From Pseudomonadota bacterium (GTDB taxonomy: Bacteria > Pseudomonadota > Gammaproteobacteria > UBA5335), in NCBI GenBank assembly GCA_002862965.1, contig PKCW01000306.1:1-10017 (forward strand): DNA of 10,017 nucleotides, written 5' to 3'. The position numbers were made by a program, and so were the translations under genes. The notes under the pieces were generated by a model that saw only the letters and a list, made by a program, of their open reading frames with translations, did not search any database and was not told the origin of the DNA. Below are positions 1-6,412 of this stretch, piece by piece. The first letter of the stretch is position 1. Each line of letters begins with the position of its first letter.

Positions 1-2
1 TC

Positions 3-98
3 CGCTACAAGCACATCGGTCCCCTGACGCCCCAGGTGATCGCCGAACGGCTCGATCCCCTGATCGACCGGATGCGCCGTGGCGAGGCCGCGCCGTGA
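3..98 (+). CDS. ccmG: CcmG/DsbE thiol:disulfide interchange protein, C-terminal end (partial)
   Basis: Only the last 31 codons are present; the gene begins before the window. The visible tail contains YKHIGPLTPQVI followed by a basic, alanine-rich end. This matches the C-terminal segment of CcmG/DsbE proteins, which close with a similar (Y/F)(R/K)HxGxLTP stretch. The family is a membrane-anchored periplasmic thioredoxin-like reductant that keeps the CXXCH heme-binding cysteines of apocytochrome c reduced during System I maturation. The active-site CXXC is outside the window and cannot be checked. The TGA stop overlaps the GTG start of ccmH (GTGA), so the two are probably translationally coupled. 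The assignment rests on the tail motif plus the ccmH-ccmI neighbours. Confidence 0.85.
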   Translation, partial: RYKHIGPLTPQVIAERLDPLIDRMRRGEAAP

Positions 99-571
99 CG
101 CGGGTCGCCGGCGCCATCCTGATGGTCGCGCTCGCCGTGATCGGTGGCCCTGCCGCGGCGATTACGCCGCAGCGCTTCGAGGACCCGGCCCAGCAGCACC
201 GGTACGAGCAACTGCTCACCGAACTGCGCTGTCTGGTCTGCCAGAACGAGACGCTGGCCGAATCCGAAGCGCCGCTCGCCGACGATCTGCGCCGCGAGGT
301 GGCCGAACTGGTCCGGCGTGGCGAAAGCGATGCCGGGATTCGGGGCTTCCTGGTGGCCCGCTATGGCGATTTCGTGCTCTATCGCCCCCCCGTCAAGACC
401 CTCACCTATGCGCTGTGGTTCGGGCCTTTCGCGCTGCTGCTGGTGGGTGTGGGCATCTGGCTCGCGCTCGCCCGCCGCCAGCGCGGGATGAGCGCCGCTG
501 CGCCGCTGAGCCCGGATGAGCAGCGGCGCGTGCGCGCCTTGCTCGACGGTGATGAGGACCAGGCACCATGA
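95..571 (+). CDS. ccmH: Cytochrome c-type biogenesis protein CcmH
   Basis: A 158-aa protein starting at GTG (95), inside the ccmG stop region. Residues 1-22 form a signal peptide with a likely cut after GGPAAA. The diagnostic LRCLVCQNETLAES motif lies at about 44-57, with the redox pair Cys46 and Cys49 in the LRCxxCQ pattern of CcmH/CycL/NrfF proteins. A single transmembrane helix lies at about 103-127, followed by a short charged tail. The family sits in the inner membrane with its dithiol facing the periplasm, where it helps reduce the apocytochrome CXXCH cysteines and present them to the CcmF heme lyase. The length fits single-domain CcmH; the TPR part is encoded separately as ccmI, unlike the fused E. 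coli protein. Its stop overlaps the ccmI start (ATGA). No internal defect is seen. Confidence 0.95.
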   Translation: MTRVAGAILMVALAVIGGPAAAITPQRFEDPAQQHRYEQLLTELRCLVCQNETLAESEAPLADDLRREVAELVRRGESDAGIRGFLVARYGDFVLYRPPVKTLTYALWFGPFALLLVGVGIWLALARRQRGMSAAAPLSPDEQRRVRALLDGDEDQAP

Positions 572-1782
572 CGACGGTTGTATTCGCGGCCTCGTGCCTG
601 CTCGCGACGGTGGTCGCCGCCTTGCTGGTGGCCCGGCCGCTGTGGCGCGGCGCCGCGCCGGTGCAGGAGGAGCGGGACGCGCTCCTGGCCATCCACCGGC
701 GCAAGCAGGCCGAGCTCGCCGCCGAACTGGCCGAAGGGTTGATCGACGCGGAGCAGGCGCGCGTGCGCCGCGCGGAACTGGAGGCGGCCCTGCTCACCGA
801 TTGGGCCGGCCAGGTGCACGCGCCCGTCCCGGCATCCGCGCCGCGCCGCCGTACGGCCGTCGTCTTGGCGCTCGCGGTCCCGCTGCTGGCAGTGGGCGTC
901 TATGCCGGGGTGGGCGACTGGCGCGCGGTCGATCCGCCGCCCGTGCAGGCCGATCTGACCAAGCTGGCGCAGACGCTGGCGCAACGGCTGGAAAGCCATC
1001 CCGACGAGCGCGAGGGCTGGATTCTGCTCGGCCGGGCGTACGCGGGGCTGGGGCGACAGGCCGATGCGGCACAGGCCTTCGGCCGCGCGCTGGCGCTCGA
1101 GCCCCGGGACCCCGATCTGCTCGCCCAGCGTGCCCAGGCACTGGCCCTGCAAAGTGAGCCGCCGCAATGGTCTGCCGAGGCGAACGGCTTGCTGGCCGAA
1201 GCCCTGGCGATCGACGCCGATCACGCGCAAAGCCTGTGGCTGGCGGGCGTGGCGGCGATGGCGGCCGGCGATGCCGGGACGGCGGGCCGGCACTGGCGGC
1301 ATCTGTTGACGCTGATTGCGCCCGATGCGCCGGTCGCGGCACGCCTGCGTGAGACGCTGACCCAGATCGGGCAATCGCCGGATGCCGCCGGACCCGCGTC
1401 GGCCGCGCCGACGGCCACCGCCGGGCCGACGGTGCGGATCGGGCTCGCTCCGGAACTCGCGTCCACACTGCCGGCCGACGCCACGGTTTTCGTGGTGGTC
1501 CGGGACAACCCCCAAGGCGGCATGCCGGTCGCTGCGGTGCGCCGGCGCGTGGCCGACCTGCCCCTCGATCTGGTGCTGACCGACGACATGAGCCTGCTGC
1601 CGACGCGGCGGCTTTCGGCGCTCGAGACGCTGTGGATCAGCGCCCGCATCTCCACCGGCGGCTCGGCCGAAGGCGCGCCCGATGATCCCCGCGCCGCGCC
1701 GGTGGCGGCGCACTGGAAGCCCGATTCGCAGGTGTCGCTGCGGATCGGCGGCCAGCCGGCCCCGGCCGGCGCCAGCCCGTGA
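568..1782 (+). CDS. ccmI: Cytochrome c-type biogenesis protein CcmI (TPR protein)
   Basis: A 404-aa protein whose ATG overlaps the ccmH stop by 4 nt. Residues 4-23 form a first transmembrane helix and about 97-114 a second. Between them is a charged, probably helical cytoplasmic loop (about 32-78, rich in E, A and R) typical of the CcmI N-terminal region. After helix 2 come TPR-like repeats at about 148-255 (for example GWILLGRAYAGLGRQADAAQ), which in this family hold the C-terminal helix of apocytochrome c. A Pro/Ala linker at 271-286 leads to a beta-rich C-terminal domain (about 287-395) with DATVFVVVRDNPQGGMPVAA and WKPDSQVSLRIGG, as in the C-terminal part of CcmH/CcmI proteins. It acts as the apocytochrome c chaperone of the System I heme-ligation complex and is the last gene of the ccm run here. 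CycH is an older name for the family. Confidence 0.94.
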   Translation: MTTVVFAASCLLATVVAALLVARPLWRGAAPVQEERDALLAIHRRKQAELAAELAEGLIDAEQARVRRAELEAALLTDWAGQVHAPVPASAPRRRTAVVLALAVPLLAVGVYAGVGDWRAVDPPPVQADLTKLAQTLAQRLESHPDEREGWILLGRAYAGLGRQADAAQAFGRALALEPRDPDLLAQRAQALALQSEPPQWSAEANGLLAEALAIDADHAQSLWLAGVAAMAAGDAGTAGRHWRHLLTLIAPDAPVAARLRETLTQIGQSPDAAGPASAAPTATAGPTVRIGLAPELASTLPADATVFVVVRDNPQGGMPVAAVRRRVADLPLDLVLTDDMSLLPTRRLSALETLWISARISTGGSAEGAPDDPRAAPVAAHWKPDSQVSLRIGGQPAPAGASP

Positions 1783-1792
1783 CCGCTGCGGG

Positions 1793-1821
1793 TTTACCCC
1801 GGGACCGAGCGCCGCTAGACT
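1793..1821 (+). promoter_or_regulatory. Probable sigma70-type promoter for the DUF6165 gene
   Basis: TTTACC (1793-1798) and TAGACT (1816-1821) are separated by exactly 17 nt. Each matches its consensus hexamer (TTGACA and TATAAT) at four of six positions. The pair lies in the 75-nt gap between ccmI and the DUF6165 gene, leaving room for a short leader. This is motif matching by eye; no transcript start is known. Confidence 0.45.
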
Positions 1822-1857
1822 CGCGCCCCGTCACGAGCGAGCGTTCAGGAATGGCCC

Positions 1858-2268
1858 ATGAGTGAAATCCGGATCCCCGTCTCCTACGGCGAGCTGATCG
1901 ACAAGATCACCATCCTCGAAATCAAGCAGGCGCGGATCGCCGATCCCGTCAAGCGCCACAATGTGAGTCATGAACTGACGCAGTTGCAGGCGGCCTGGGA
2001 CGCATCGGCCGCCGCGCAGGGCGTCGCGATCGACGATCTGCGGGTGGCGCTGAAGGCGGTCAACGAGGCGCTGTGGGACGTCGAGGACGACATCCGCGAC
2101 AAGGAGCGGGCGCAGGCCTTCGATGCGGCGTTCATCGCGCTGGCCCGCGCCGTGTACCACCAGAACGACCGACGCGCCGCTCTCAAGCGCGAGATCAATC
2201 TGCGCCTCGGTTCGGCGCTGATCGAGGAAAAATCCTACGCCGACTACGCCCTGCCTCGACGGCCCTGA
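1858..2268 (+). CDS. DUF6165-type protein of unknown function
   Basis: A 136-aa soluble protein. The start ATG at 1858 is preceded by AGGA (1847-1850) at 7-nt spacing; an ATG at 1851 is in another frame and stops after four codons. The N-terminus, IRIPVSYGELIDKITILEIK, is what I recall as the hallmark of the DUF6165 family. The rest is largely predicted helix with many charged residues and Ala/Leu heptad-like spacing, and no catalytic motif I recognise. There is no signal peptide or membrane helix. I recall family members near LPS or glycan glycosyltransferase genes, but no such gene is visible here, so the role stays unknown. It appears to have its own promoter and to form a single-gene unit after ccmI. 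Confidence 0.85.
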   Translation: MSEIRIPVSYGELIDKITILEIKQARIADPVKRHNVSHELTQLQAAWDASAAAQGVAIDDLRVALKAVNEALWDVEDDIRDKERAQAFDAAFIALARAVYHQNDRRAALKREINLRLGSALIEEKSYADYALPRRP

Positions 2269-2357
2269 TCAGCAACCACTGCGGGGACGCGCCGTCGCCG
2301 GACTCGCCGAAAAAAAAAGACCGGCGCACCTGCCCCCCACGCCGCGCCGTGACCCGG

Positions 2358-2386
2358 TTGCAATGCCGGACCCGATCGGAAATCAT
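2358..2386 (+). promoter_or_regulatory. Weak candidate promoter upstream of the esterase gene
   Basis: TTGCAA (2358-2363) is followed after 17 nt by AATCAT (2381-2386). Each hexamer has four consensus matches. It lies in the 242-nt gap between the DUF6165 gene and the esterase, leaving a leader of over 100 nt. In GC-rich DNA this could easily be chance. I see no other structured element in this gap except a 9-A run at 2310-2318. Confidence 0.2.
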
Positions 2387-2510
2387 GCGCTTCGACCGCA
2401 TCGCATCCCCGGCGATCCCGTGCATCGAGACCCGCCGGGCGCGGCGCAACGCGGCCCGATGACTTGCGCCCATCGTGCCTCCTGCCGGTTTGCAATGGGG
2501 AGAACCCGCC

Positions 2511-3470
2511 ATGCCGTCGTCAGCCCCGCGCCTGCTGTCCGGACTCGTCATGGCGCTGTGCTGGGCGCTCATGACCTCAGCGGCGGAGGCGCGTTGGCGG
2601 GCGGATGACGCCAAGGTCCACATCCGGGTCGATGGCATCGACCGCAGCTATGTCGTCCATGCGCCGCGCGTGACCCTGCCGGCCGGCGGGTTCCCGGTGG
2701 TTCTGGCGTTCCACGGCGGCGGCGGCACGGCCGAAAGCATGGTCCGCCTCACCCGGTTCGACGCCATCGCCGATGCGCGCGGGCTGGTCATCGTCTATCC
2801 CGACGGCGTCGATCGGCACTGGAACGACGGTCGCTCGACCATCAAGAACAAGACCGATGACGTTGCCTTCGTGCGGGCGCTCCTCGAGGAAGTCGGGCGC
2901 AACTACCCCATCGACCGGGGGAGCGTGTTCGCCACCGGCATCTCGAACGGTGCCTTGTTCACGCACCGGCTGGCTTGCGAGCTCGCCGGAGCGATCAGCG
3001 CCATCGCGCCCGTGGCCGGACCGATGCCGGCCGACCTCGCGCCGCATTGTCGGCCCGCGCGCGCGGTCTCGGTGCTGCAGATCGAGGGCGATGCCGATCC
3101 GATCATCCCCTACGGCGGTGGCAAGGTGGTCGATTTCGGCGGGCGCGGCGAGGGCGGGACCGTGCTCTCCGCACCCGAGACCGTGGCCTTGTGGGGACGC
3201 GTGAATGGCTGCGCTGCCGTGCCATCGCCGGTCGAGATGCTGCCGCAAATGGCCGATCCGGACGGCACGCAGGTCGCGCGCACCCGTTTCCCCGGCTGTG
3301 GTGCCGGCGCGCAGGTCGTGCTGCTGACGATACTGGGCGGTGGCCACACGTGGCCGGGCGGTCCGCAATACGCGCCACGGTTCGTGGTCGGTCAGGCCAG
3401 CGACCAGCTCGACGCCAGCGCGGCGATCATCGACTTTTTTCTGTCGAACCGAACTGCCGCACGACCCTGA
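2511..3470 (+). CDS. Secreted PHB depolymerase/feruloyl esterase-family hydrolase (LpqC type)
   Basis: A 319-aa alpha/beta hydrolase. The ATG at 2511 has GGGGAG (2497-2502) at 8-nt spacing; an upstream in-frame GTG at 2475 would add 12 residues without a clear ribosome site. Residues 1-27 look like a signal peptide ending in SAAEA, so export is predicted. The core shows the oxyanion strand LAFHGGGG (65-72), YPDG (96-99), the nucleophile box GISNG with Ser145, the likely acid Asp196 in GDADPIIPYGGG, and the catalytic His279 in GGGHTWPGG. This set and order match the esterase_phb/LpqC group, which includes poly(3-hydroxybutyrate) depolymerases, feruloyl and acetylxylan esterases. The substrate cannot be decided from sequence: no C-terminal substrate-binding domain is present, which speaks against a classical extracellular PHB depolymerase. 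Transcribed alone and convergent with the next gene. Confidence 0.88.
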   Translation: MPSSAPRLLSGLVMALCWALMTSAAEARWRADDAKVHIRVDGIDRSYVVHAPRVTLPAGGFPVVLAFHGGGGTAESMVRLTRFDAIADARGLVIVYPDGVDRHWNDGRSTIKNKTDDVAFVRALLEEVGRNYPIDRGSVFATGISNGALFTHRLACELAGAISAIAPVAGPMPADLAPHCRPARAVSVLQIEGDADPIIPYGGGKVVDFGGRGEGGTVLSAPETVALWGRVNGCAAVPSPVEMLPQMADPDGTQVARTRFPGCGAGAQVVLLTILGGGHTWPGGPQYAPRFVVGQASDQLDASAAIIDFFLSNRTAARP

Positions 3471-3489
3471 TCCCGCAACAGCGTCCCGA

Positions 3490-4263
3490 TCATGGCATCG
3501 GCCCCGCGCCCGGCATCCCTGAATCGAACGCTGCCGGTTCGGCGCGGTACAGATTCATCAATTCCGGCAAGGACCGGGGTTCCCAGATGTTGACGAGCCC
3601 GCGGAGCCGGTAACCAACCGGCGCGCCCACCGGATGTACCCGGCAATCGCTTGAGGGGCCCGGCACGTAGAAGGTGTCCCGTCGTTCGACGACGGACCAG
3701 GGGGACAGGGTCATCCGCCCATCGTCCCAGCGCGATTTTCCGCGGTACTCTGCCGCGATCCGCGTCGTGTGGAGGGTGAGGATCACGCCGCCCTCGGTGG
3801 CAAGCAATTCGTCGAATCGCTCTTCCCACGCATCCCGAGTCCATGGATTCGGCTTTCCCCAGGATGCGAACTGCCGCTCGGAAAAGGACTGCATCCGCGC
3901 GACCGTTTCCGCACGCAGGGTTGCGGGTGACCGGCATGCTTCCAGCGTCCCGGCGACGATGTCCGCTTCCTTGCGCGGTGATGGCGTAACGAAGTAGACG
4001 ATGGCGATGACGCCCGCCCCGGCCAGTCCGTACAGCAGCCTTCTGGCCAGCCGGGGCTCTGCCTTGGACAGGACGGAGAGCCCTCCCAGGACCGCCCCGG
4101 TCACGACCCCGAGCGGGCCCGTGATGAAAATCCCGACCATCGGTCCCTGATTGGCGCTGGGCACCACGATCATGGGACCGATGAATCCGGCCAGAAACCA
4201 GACGCAGCCGAAGACGAATATCCATTCCCGAACCTGTGGGCGATCTTGCGCCGTCAGCGTCAT
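3490..4263 (-). CDS. Unrecognised membrane-anchored protein
   Basis: A 257-aa protein I do not recognise. The start at 4263 was chosen because GGAG (complement of 4271-4274) lies 7 nt upstream and the hydrophobic N-terminus begins soon after; the frame stays open upstream, but that sequence belongs to an IS remnant. Three hydrophobic segments are visible at about 13-34, 43-66 and 75-93, the middle one rich in Gly and Val. They are followed by a soluble domain of about 165 residues with many Trp, Arg and Glu and no obvious catalytic motif (for example SERQFASWGKPNPWTRDAWE at about 127-146). Codon use resembles its neighbours. It converges on the esterase gene with only 19 nt between stops, and no hairpin terminator is evident there. 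Confidence is for being a real gene; function is unknown. Confidence 0.75.
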   Translation of the reverse strand: MTLTAQDRPQVREWIFVFGCVWFLAGFIGPMIVVPSANQGPMVGIFITGPLGVVTGAVLGGLSVLSKAEPRLARRLLYGLAGAGVIAIVYFVTPSPRKEADIVAGTLEACRSPATLRAETVARMQSFSERQFASWGKPNPWTRDAWEERFDELLATEGGVILTLHTTRIAAEYRGKSRWDDGRMTLSPWSVVERRDTFYVPGPSSDCRVHPVGAPVGYRLRGLVNIWEPRSLPELMNLYRAEPAAFDSGMPGAGPMP

Positions 4264-4349
4264 TTGAGTTCTCCGCAAAGGGGCACGAGAGGGGCGAACG
4301 GTCTCATCCGGACCGCGCGGCCGAACGGCTCCACCGCCAAGCGCCGCCG

Positions 4350-4813
4350 TCAAATGGATATCGGTCGGCAGCGGCTCCGGCTTGTGGTGACGCGCCGTTT
4401 CGCCGCTATCCCCGCGCGCGCAGCGGCTAGGCTGTCGTGCGGGCGCGCCTCGTCGGAGCGACGCCCCCATGTCTCGATGATCGCCCGTGCCTCGATCCGG
4501 CGCCAAAACCACGCCATGCCGAGGCCGGCGTCACGGAACTTCCCGTTCAGGTTCCCGGCGGTGCCATTTGGTCACGGCGCCGGATTGATCAGCGCCGTCT
4601 CGAGGCTGGCCGCTTCAGGACGGAAGGGCTGACGGGGGCCATGGTCCGACCGCAGTGACGCGGAGCGCCGTGCCGGCGCACCAGCCCTGACAGGGCGTCG
4701 ATGACGCGGCTGGCGCAGATGCCGCTCTGGACGTCGATGGGCAATACCTCGTACGTCCATTCATTGGTGACGACCAGGCACTTGATCAGAATGGCGACCG
4801 GCGTTGCGATCAT
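4350..4813 (-). pseudogene. Decayed IS3-family transposase (OrfB, DDE domain) remnant
   Basis: Conceptual translation of the - strand gives pieces of an IS3-type OrfB in the right order but in two frames. Frame A (about 4792-4661) reads IKCLVVTNEWTYEVLPIDVQ and then RVIDALSGLVRRHGAP, matching the core usually seen as LTVVDEWTRECLAIDV...VHGAP. At about 4660 the match moves to frame B: LRSDHGP (usually LRSDNGPEF, containing the second catalytic Asp), then LETALINPAP. A TGA at 4574-4572 sits where a Trp (PWQNGT) is normal. The same frame then continues PNGTAGNLNGKFRD, WRRIEARAIIETW and DEARPHDSL, matching NGKFRDECL...RIEA...RPHSSL. It ends at TGA 4352-4350. The N-terminal part, OrfA, and terminal inverted repeats are not found; the 5' side stops at the tandem repeat. 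Clearly non-functional. The family call comes from recalled motifs, not a search. Confidence 0.8.
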
Positions 4814-4897
4814 TCGCCGCCCCTCGCCGCCCCTCGCCGCCCCTCGCCGCCCCTCGCCGCCCCTAGCCGCCCCTAGCCGCCCCTAGCCGCCCCTCGC
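4814..4897. repeat. 10-bp tandem repeat (minisatellite), about 8 copies
   Basis: The unit CCCTCGCCGC is repeated head to tail: four perfect copies at 4821-4860, then three copies of the variant CCCTAGCCGC at 4861-4890, flanked by partial units at 4814-4820 and 4891-4897. The variant differs by a single C-to-A change and its copies are contiguous, as expected for expansion by slippage or unequal exchange. The array begins exactly where the transposase remnant loses its match and lies in the non-coding gap downstream of the cupin gene. The next 97 bases (4898-4994) hold nothing I can identify. Confidence 0.95.
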
Positions 4898-4994
4898 ATG
4901 CCCGATGCCGTCCATGGCGTGCAGCGCCAGCCACCCGTACAGGCTGGCGAATGCGATGGCGTCGCCAGTGCGTGCGCGCTGTGGGTTGCGCCGC

Positions 4995-5486
4995 TCAGTA
5001 CGGCGTGCCGTCCGCGTGCGTGAAGCGCCACTGGCCGTCGAGCAGCGTTGCCGCCAGATCATCGTCCGGATAGGTGGCGCTGTCGCCCGGCGTGCGGTCG
5101 CCGACTTCGAGGTACAGCACCTCGGCCTCGCTGCGGTTCACGAGCTGGTGCGCGTCGCCGGAGCCGGCGCGAAAGCCCGCGCACATGCCCGGCTCCAGCG
5201 GCGTTTCGCCGGCATCGGTGACCAGCGTCGGCGTGCCTTCGAGCACGTAGATGAACTCGTCCTGCCGCGCGTGGGCATGGCGCAGGGCGGAGATCGCGCC
5301 CGGTGCCAGGCGCGTCAGGTTGACGCCGAAGTTGCGCAGGCCGAACGGCTCGCCGAGCGGGCGCTTTTCGCGTCCGGCGAGCTTCGCATCGAGCAAGGCC
5401 CGGATCGCGGCCGGGTAGTTCGACGGTCGCGCCCGCGGTGGGCAGTCGGCCGCGCGCAGCGCCACCAGCGATGTGTCATTGCTCAT
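4995..5486 (-). CDS. Cupin-domain protein
   Basis: A 163-aa single-domain cupin. The start at 5486 has a strong AAAGGAG site (complement of 5492-5498) 5 nt upstream. The first cupin motif lies around RHAHARQDEFIYVLEG (69-84), giving probable metal ligands His70, His72 and Glu77; the second contains GSGDAHQLVN with His113. The C-terminal DGQWRFTHADGTPY is, as I recall, typical of a group of uncharacterised proteobacterial cupins. Known cupins of this form include metal-dependent oxygenases, isomerases and simple binding proteins, so the reaction cannot be named. No signal peptide is present; it should be cytoplasmic. It is the last gene of the leftward operon, 15 nt after the SnoaL-like gene and the only member not joined by an overlapping stop and start. 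Confidence 0.9.
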   Translation of the reverse strand: MSNDTSLVALRAADCPPRARPSNYPAAIRALLDAKLAGREKRPLGEPFGLRNFGVNLTRLAPGAISALRHAHARQDEFIYVLEGTPTLVTDAGETPLEPGMCAGFRAGSGDAHQLVNRSEAEVLYLEVGDRTPGDSATYPDDDLAATLLDGQWRFTHADGTPY

Positions 5487-5501
5487 GGGTGCTCCTTTGG
5501 T

Positions 5502-5873
5502 TCAGGGTGCGTAGTGGGCGGCGGCGCGGATGACCTTGCCATCCGGACCGAACTCGAACACCTCCACGGCCGGGCCGCGTCGGCTGCGGTAGTGCAATGC
5601 CACGCTGTCGACGCCGGTGAGGATGCCGATCGGTTCGAAGCGCAACCGGGGCGGCACCGTGAGCGTGGGCGGCGTCAGGGCGCGTGCCCAATAAGCCCCG
5701 ACGCGGGTCTTGCCGCGCAGCCGGCCGGACGGCTCGCCGGCTCGTGGCGGGATCAGCGGCGAGGCCATTTCGAAGTCGTCGGCATAGTGGGCGACGATGG
5801 CATCGAGGTCGTGCCGGTTCCAGGCGGCAATCCACTCGGCGGCGAAACGTTGGGCAAAGGCGGCATCGATCAT
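5502..5873 (-). CDS. SnoaL/NTF2-like protein
   Basis: A 123-aa protein. The start ATG at 5873 overlaps the stop of the DinB-like gene (ATGA) and has AAGGAGG (complement of 5880-5886) about 6 nt upstream. The N-terminal WIAAWNRHDLDAIVAHYADD (14-33) is a classic opening of the SnoaL-like/NTF2 cone fold: helix, then HDLDAI, then YADDF. The middle holds GRLRGKTRVGAYWARAL, and the end VEVFEFGPDGKVIRAAAHYA is the usual final beta strands. The fold serves as polyketide cyclases, ketosteroid isomerase-like enzymes and small ligand-binding proteins. No residue set here fixes a reaction. It is cytoplasmic and embedded between DinB and cupin genes of one operon, so it probably acts on the same pathway. 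Confidence 0.88.
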   Translation of the reverse strand: MIDAAFAQRFAAEWIAAWNRHDLDAIVAHYADDFEMASPLIPPRAGEPSGRLRGKTRVGAYWARALTPPTLTVPPRLRFEPIGILTGVDSVALHYRSRRGPAVEVFEFGPDGKVIRAAAHYAP

Positions 5874-6412
5874 CGGGGTCCTCCTTCTCGTTGTGGCGAG
5901 CGCGTGGCGGCCTCGGTGGCGCCGGGCATCCGGATCAGGTCGATGTCGCCGTAGTCGACGCCCAGCCGGCTCAGCAGCGCCGTCAGCTGGCCGCGGTGGT
6001 GGAGCTGGTGGTTGAACAGCTGCGTCCATGCCACCCAGCGCGGCAACACCATGACGCGGCCGGTCACCAGACTGGTGAAGTGGAGCGGCTGCGCCAGCGA
6101 CTCGGCATCGAGCGCCTCGACCTCGGCGCAGAGGGCGCCGTCGGTTTCGATCCGCGCGAGGTAGAGCGCCGCGAAATCGCCGTGGAGTTCGGCATCGAGC
6201 GCAGCGAAGGCCGGCGCGCTGCCCTGCAGCCGCCCCAGCCACAGCAGATCGCCCAGCAGCAGGTGGTTGAGGGTGCCGTGCACCGAGCGGAAGAACGCCC
6301 CCAGATTGCGCCGGTAGTCGGCGTCGCTGAGCCGGGCGCAGGCATCGTAGAGGCGCCCGTTCACCCAGCGGTTGTAGGCGGCGGCAAGCCGCAAGGGCTC
6401 CCGTGTGTTCAT
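5870..6412 (-). CDS. DinB-family protein
   Basis: A 180-aa protein. The start at 6412 overlaps the stop of the aminotransferase gene (ATGA); a purine run GGGGGA lies 5 nt upstream. The opening AAAYNRWVNGRLYDACARLS (10-29) and SVHGTLNHLLLGDLLWLGRL (43-62) match the DinB/YfiT four-helix bundle. The three-His metal site is visible as His50, His135 and His139 (LFNHQLHHRGQ, 132-142). The family contains metal-dependent transferases and hydrolases, several using low-molecular-weight thiols such as mycothiol or bacillithiol; many proteobacterial members are uncharacterised. The last 15 or so residues are polar and probably disordered. The intact metal triad suggests an active enzyme; its substrate is unknown but should relate to the aminotransferase upstream. 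Confidence 0.9.
   Translation of the reverse strand: MNTREPLRLAAAYNRWVNGRLYDACARLSDADYRRNLGAFFRSVHGTLNHLLLGDLLWLGRLQGSAPAFAALDAELHGDFAALYLARIETDGALCAEVEALDAESLAQPLHFTSLVTGRVMVLPRWVAWTQLFNHQLHHRGQLTALLSRLGVDYGDIDLIRMPGATEAATRSPQREGGPR

Noticed and set aside
406..1713. Long - strand open frame opposite ccmH and ccmI (435 codons)
   Set aside because: The composition is low-complexity Arg/Gly/Pro, as expected of an antisense shadow of GC-rich genes. It lies opposite strongly recognised ccm genes and shows no motif of its own.
2296..2326. CGCCGG ... A9 tract ... CCGGCG as a terminator after the DUF6165 gene
   Set aside because: The arms are only 6 bp with a 19-nt loop, and the A run lies inside the loop rather than as a T run after the stem. 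It does not fit an intrinsic terminator on either strand.
4821..4890. The tandem array as a CRISPR array
   Set aside because: Units are 10 bp and directly adjacent with no spacers, so this is a simple minisatellite.
4888..4997. - strand stretch after the cupin stop reading TGDAIAFASLYGWLALHAMD
   Set aside because: It looks protein-like but has no start codon, ends in the tandem repeat and matches nothing I know; too short to call a gene remnant.
4905..5954. Long + strand open frame across the cupin and SnoaL-like genes (349 codons)
   Set aside because: It is antisense to two recognised genes with good ribosome sites, and its protein is Arg/Val/Gly-rich with no domain.
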